From Paenibacillus sp. FSL K6-3182 (GTDB taxonomy: Bacteria > Bacillota > Bacilli > Paenibacillales > Paenibacillaceae), in contig NZ_CP150265.1 of assembly GCF_037976325.1 (NCBI RefSeq), positions 2,165,501 through 2,229,500 of the forward strand: DNA of 64,000 bases, read 5' to 3'. Position 1 is the first letter of the stretch; each line of letters opens with the position of its first letter. The position numbers and the translations under genes are program-made. Positions 62,368 through 64,000 of the stretch are shown one piece after another. A model generated the notes under the pieces. The model was given only the letters and a program-made list of their open reading frames with translations. It had not been told where the DNA came from and searched no databases.

Positions 62368-62533
62368 AATGTTTCTCCTTCTTTTTCCATATTCATATTT
62401 CCATAAAGATTGTACTATAGTTTTTAAAAAGATGCCTATTTTTAATTGCGTTATGCTACAATTAATACTACTGTTGTTGTTTTGTACCGCTATTTATTCG
62501 TCGACTAAATCATATAACGGTGGGGAAAACAAA

Positions 62534-63925
62534 ATGGAAAATTTGCTGTTATGGGGATTATACGTAGCATCCTTCTATGCGTTTCTTCCTGGCCTCATTA
62601 GCCGTACTTTTGGCTTTCGTGTTTTTAAGAAGGGCCGTGTGGGAAACGAAATATCTTTAACGTTCGATGATGGGCCTGATGAGATTTATACGCCGCAATT
62701 GCTCGATCTTCTTGCCCGCTACAATGCGAAGGCAACCTTTTTTGTTGTCGGCTCACATGCCGAGGGACAAGAAGAGCTGCTGAAGCGGATGAAGGATGAG
62801 GGCCACAATATTGGTGTCCATAATTACGTTCATAAATCGAACTGGTTAATGCGTCCGAGGACGGTTAAGCGCCAAATCGAGCGTACGCTTGACATTATTG
62901 AGCAAGCTACGGGATTGCGATCGACTTATTATCGCCCGCCATGGGGAATCGTAAATGTATTCGATTATGCGAACTTAGGCCATTTGCAAATTATTTTGTG
63001 GTCGGCAATGTTCGGTGATTGGCGGATACGTTTAGGGTCAGAACGATTGAAAAACCGGATGATGAAAAAGCTTCGGCCCGGTGAAGTCATTCTATTGCAT
63101 GATTGCGGCATGACCTTTGGGGCGGACAAGGATGCACCGAGAAATATGCTTACGGCACTTGAGGCTTACTTAGAAGAAGGTACGAAGCAAGGTTTCCGCT
63201 TTGTTGGCATTGAAGAAATGATGAAGCGATCTGAAGCAGCGCGTGCTGCTCATACATCACTCTTGAAGAAAGCGATGATATCGCTTTGGCTGACATGGGA
63301 GCGTCTGTTTCACGTCGTTTTCCGTTTGAAGACCGTTGGTGATGTGAAGGATGCAGCATTTCATTACCGGGTGACCACATACACTGGTCAGGACATTGAA
63401 TTAGCAGAGGGAGGACGCGTCTCAAAGGGAGACCGTATTGCAGAACTGCATTTTGACAACAAGAAATTGTCGATGATTGCAGCAACCTCAAAATCCCCTG
63501 TAGCTACAGGTATTCGCATGCTGCGTGAAGTGGAGCAAGCTCTTCCGCTGCTCGCAAATCAGCTTGCTGAAGATACAGATGCGAATGACATCAAAGCGGT
63601 ATATGGGGTTACAATGATCCATCGCGGGGCTGATCGTTTAGGATTTGAAATATTTCAGCTGCCTGAGGGCTGGTTTGCTAGATCATCGCGTGTGTACTTG
63701 CGAGTATTGATTAAAGTATTAACGAACACGAAGCAGACTTCTCAGAGCAAGAAAAAAAGAGAACTGATCTCGCCGCGTATGCTGTTAATGCCCGTCGCAA
63801 CGATTAGGTCTTATGCAACGGCACAGCTGAACATGATTCAAGATATAAGCCAGACAGTAGAGAGAACTTTAAACGCAGCAGCCGACGAAGCTGCGCAGTT
63901 AGGTACAAAAACAACAGCGATCTAA
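62534..63925 (+). CDS. Polysaccharide deacetylase with C-terminal extra domain
   Basis: A 463-residue protein with an N-terminal membrane segment (LLLWGLYVASFYAFLPGLI), a NodB deacetylase domain (about 30-230) and a second domain of about 230 residues. NodB motifs are complete: TFDDGPD, HNYVHK (HxxxH metal ligands), YYRPPWG and LLHDCG. It probably removes acetyl groups from a cell-wall or related glycan outside the membrane. The C-terminal part (YRVTTYTGQDIELAEGGRVSKGDRIAELHFDN...) resembles the YkoP-type domain seen with some Bacillus deacetylases; I am less sure of this. The ATG at 62534 follows GGTGGGG; a longer frame from 62369 overlaps the neighbour's start region. Confidence 0.85.
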   Translation: MENLLLWGLYVASFYAFLPGLISRTFGFRVFKKGRVGNEISLTFDDGPDEIYTPQLLDLLARYNAKATFFVVGSHAEGQEELLKRMKDEGHNIGVHNYVHKSNWLMRPRTVKRQIERTLDIIEQATGLRSTYYRPPWGIVNVFDYANLGHLQIILWSAMFGDWRIRLGSERLKNRMMKKLRPGEVILLHDCGMTFGADKDAPRNMLTALEAYLEEGTKQGFRFVGIEEMMKRSEAARAAHTSLLKKAMISLWLTWERLFHVVFRLKTVGDVKDAAFHYRVTTYTGQDIELAEGGRVSKGDRIAELHFDNKKLSMIAATSKSPVATGIRMLREVEQALPLLANQLAEDTDANDIKAVYGVTMIHRGADRLGFEIFQLPEGWFARSSRVYLRVLIKVLTNTKQTSQSKKKRELISPRMLLMPVATIRSYATAQLNMIQDISQTVERTLNAAADEAAQLGTKTTAI

Positions 63926-63972
63926 TGTTGAGATATAAATGACATTTATCCAAATGAATGTTAAATAAATAA

Positions 63973-64000
63973 AGGAGTGCAGGCTGTTTCCAGCCTGCAC
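63973..64000 (+). terminator. Start of a terminator at the window edge
   Basis: GTGCAGGCTG-tttc-CAGCCTGCAC stem; the T run would lie beyond the window. Confidence 0.65.

Overview
The window looks like a chromosomal segment of a spore-forming, Gram-positive Paenibacillus-like bacterium. It carries spoVB, comN, secD and secF as separate genes, two T-box leaders, strong AGGAGG ribosome binding sites and many GTG/TTG starts. The gene order matches the Bacillus subtilis tgt-yajC-yrzE-yrbG-spoVB-comN-secDF-recJ-apt-relA-dtd-hisS-aspS-yrvM-rarA-cymR-iscS-mnmA-alaS-ireB-ruvX-DUF1292-mltG-yrrN-yrrO arrangement. This backbone serves tRNA modification and charging, protein export, stringent response, cysteine/sulfur metabolism and cell-wall work.

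Layout. 1-18.3 kb: backbone from tgt (cut by the window edge) to tcdA. 18.9-39.9 kb: rarA, split exactly inside the codons of its Walker B motif by a 19,642-bp AT-rich mobile element. 39.9-64 kb: backbone again (copD/copC, a CNNM/CorC protein, mnmA, cymR, iscS, PRC-barrel, AI-2E exporter, alaS, ireB, ruvX, mltG, two U32 proteins, a chemoreceptor, a class B PBP, a second AI-2E protein, a polysaccharide deacetylase).

The element is the main discovery. Its left arm encodes three overlapping tyrosine recombinases and a coiled-coil TnpC-like protein, a Tn554-type set with one extra recombinase. Directly behind them, with its own promoter and terminator, sits a complete second rarA whose DNA at the target position differs from the target. 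The element therefore destroys the host rarA and brings a replacement. Removing it restores a 435-codon rarA with no base lost. GAGTGTACTG repeats lie near both ends.

The cargo includes a small regulatory module (XRE repressor and a convergent 202-aa gene with matching palindromes), an ArsR-like regulator, a frameshifted gene, a lipoprotein, a second XRE regulator, a zinc-ribbon protein, a large unknown polytopic membrane protein, and a MazF/PemK-fold protein. Next to the last is a strong-promoter small RNA made of two covarying hairpin repeats. The cargo ends with a three-gene operon resembling Lamassu/DdmABC (ABC-three-component) defence: nuclease-like effector, middle component and SMC-like ATPase with a zinc hook. 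It is thus a defence-carrying transposon with a gene-replacement strategy.

Other notable items are a hairpin repeat family placed just before ribosome binding sites at two loci, an Asn/Gly/Ser-rich insertion inside a PBP transpeptidase domain, a CDF transporter lacking usual metal ligands, a short RecJ, and two exact TGTAAW-N5-TGTAAW boxes.
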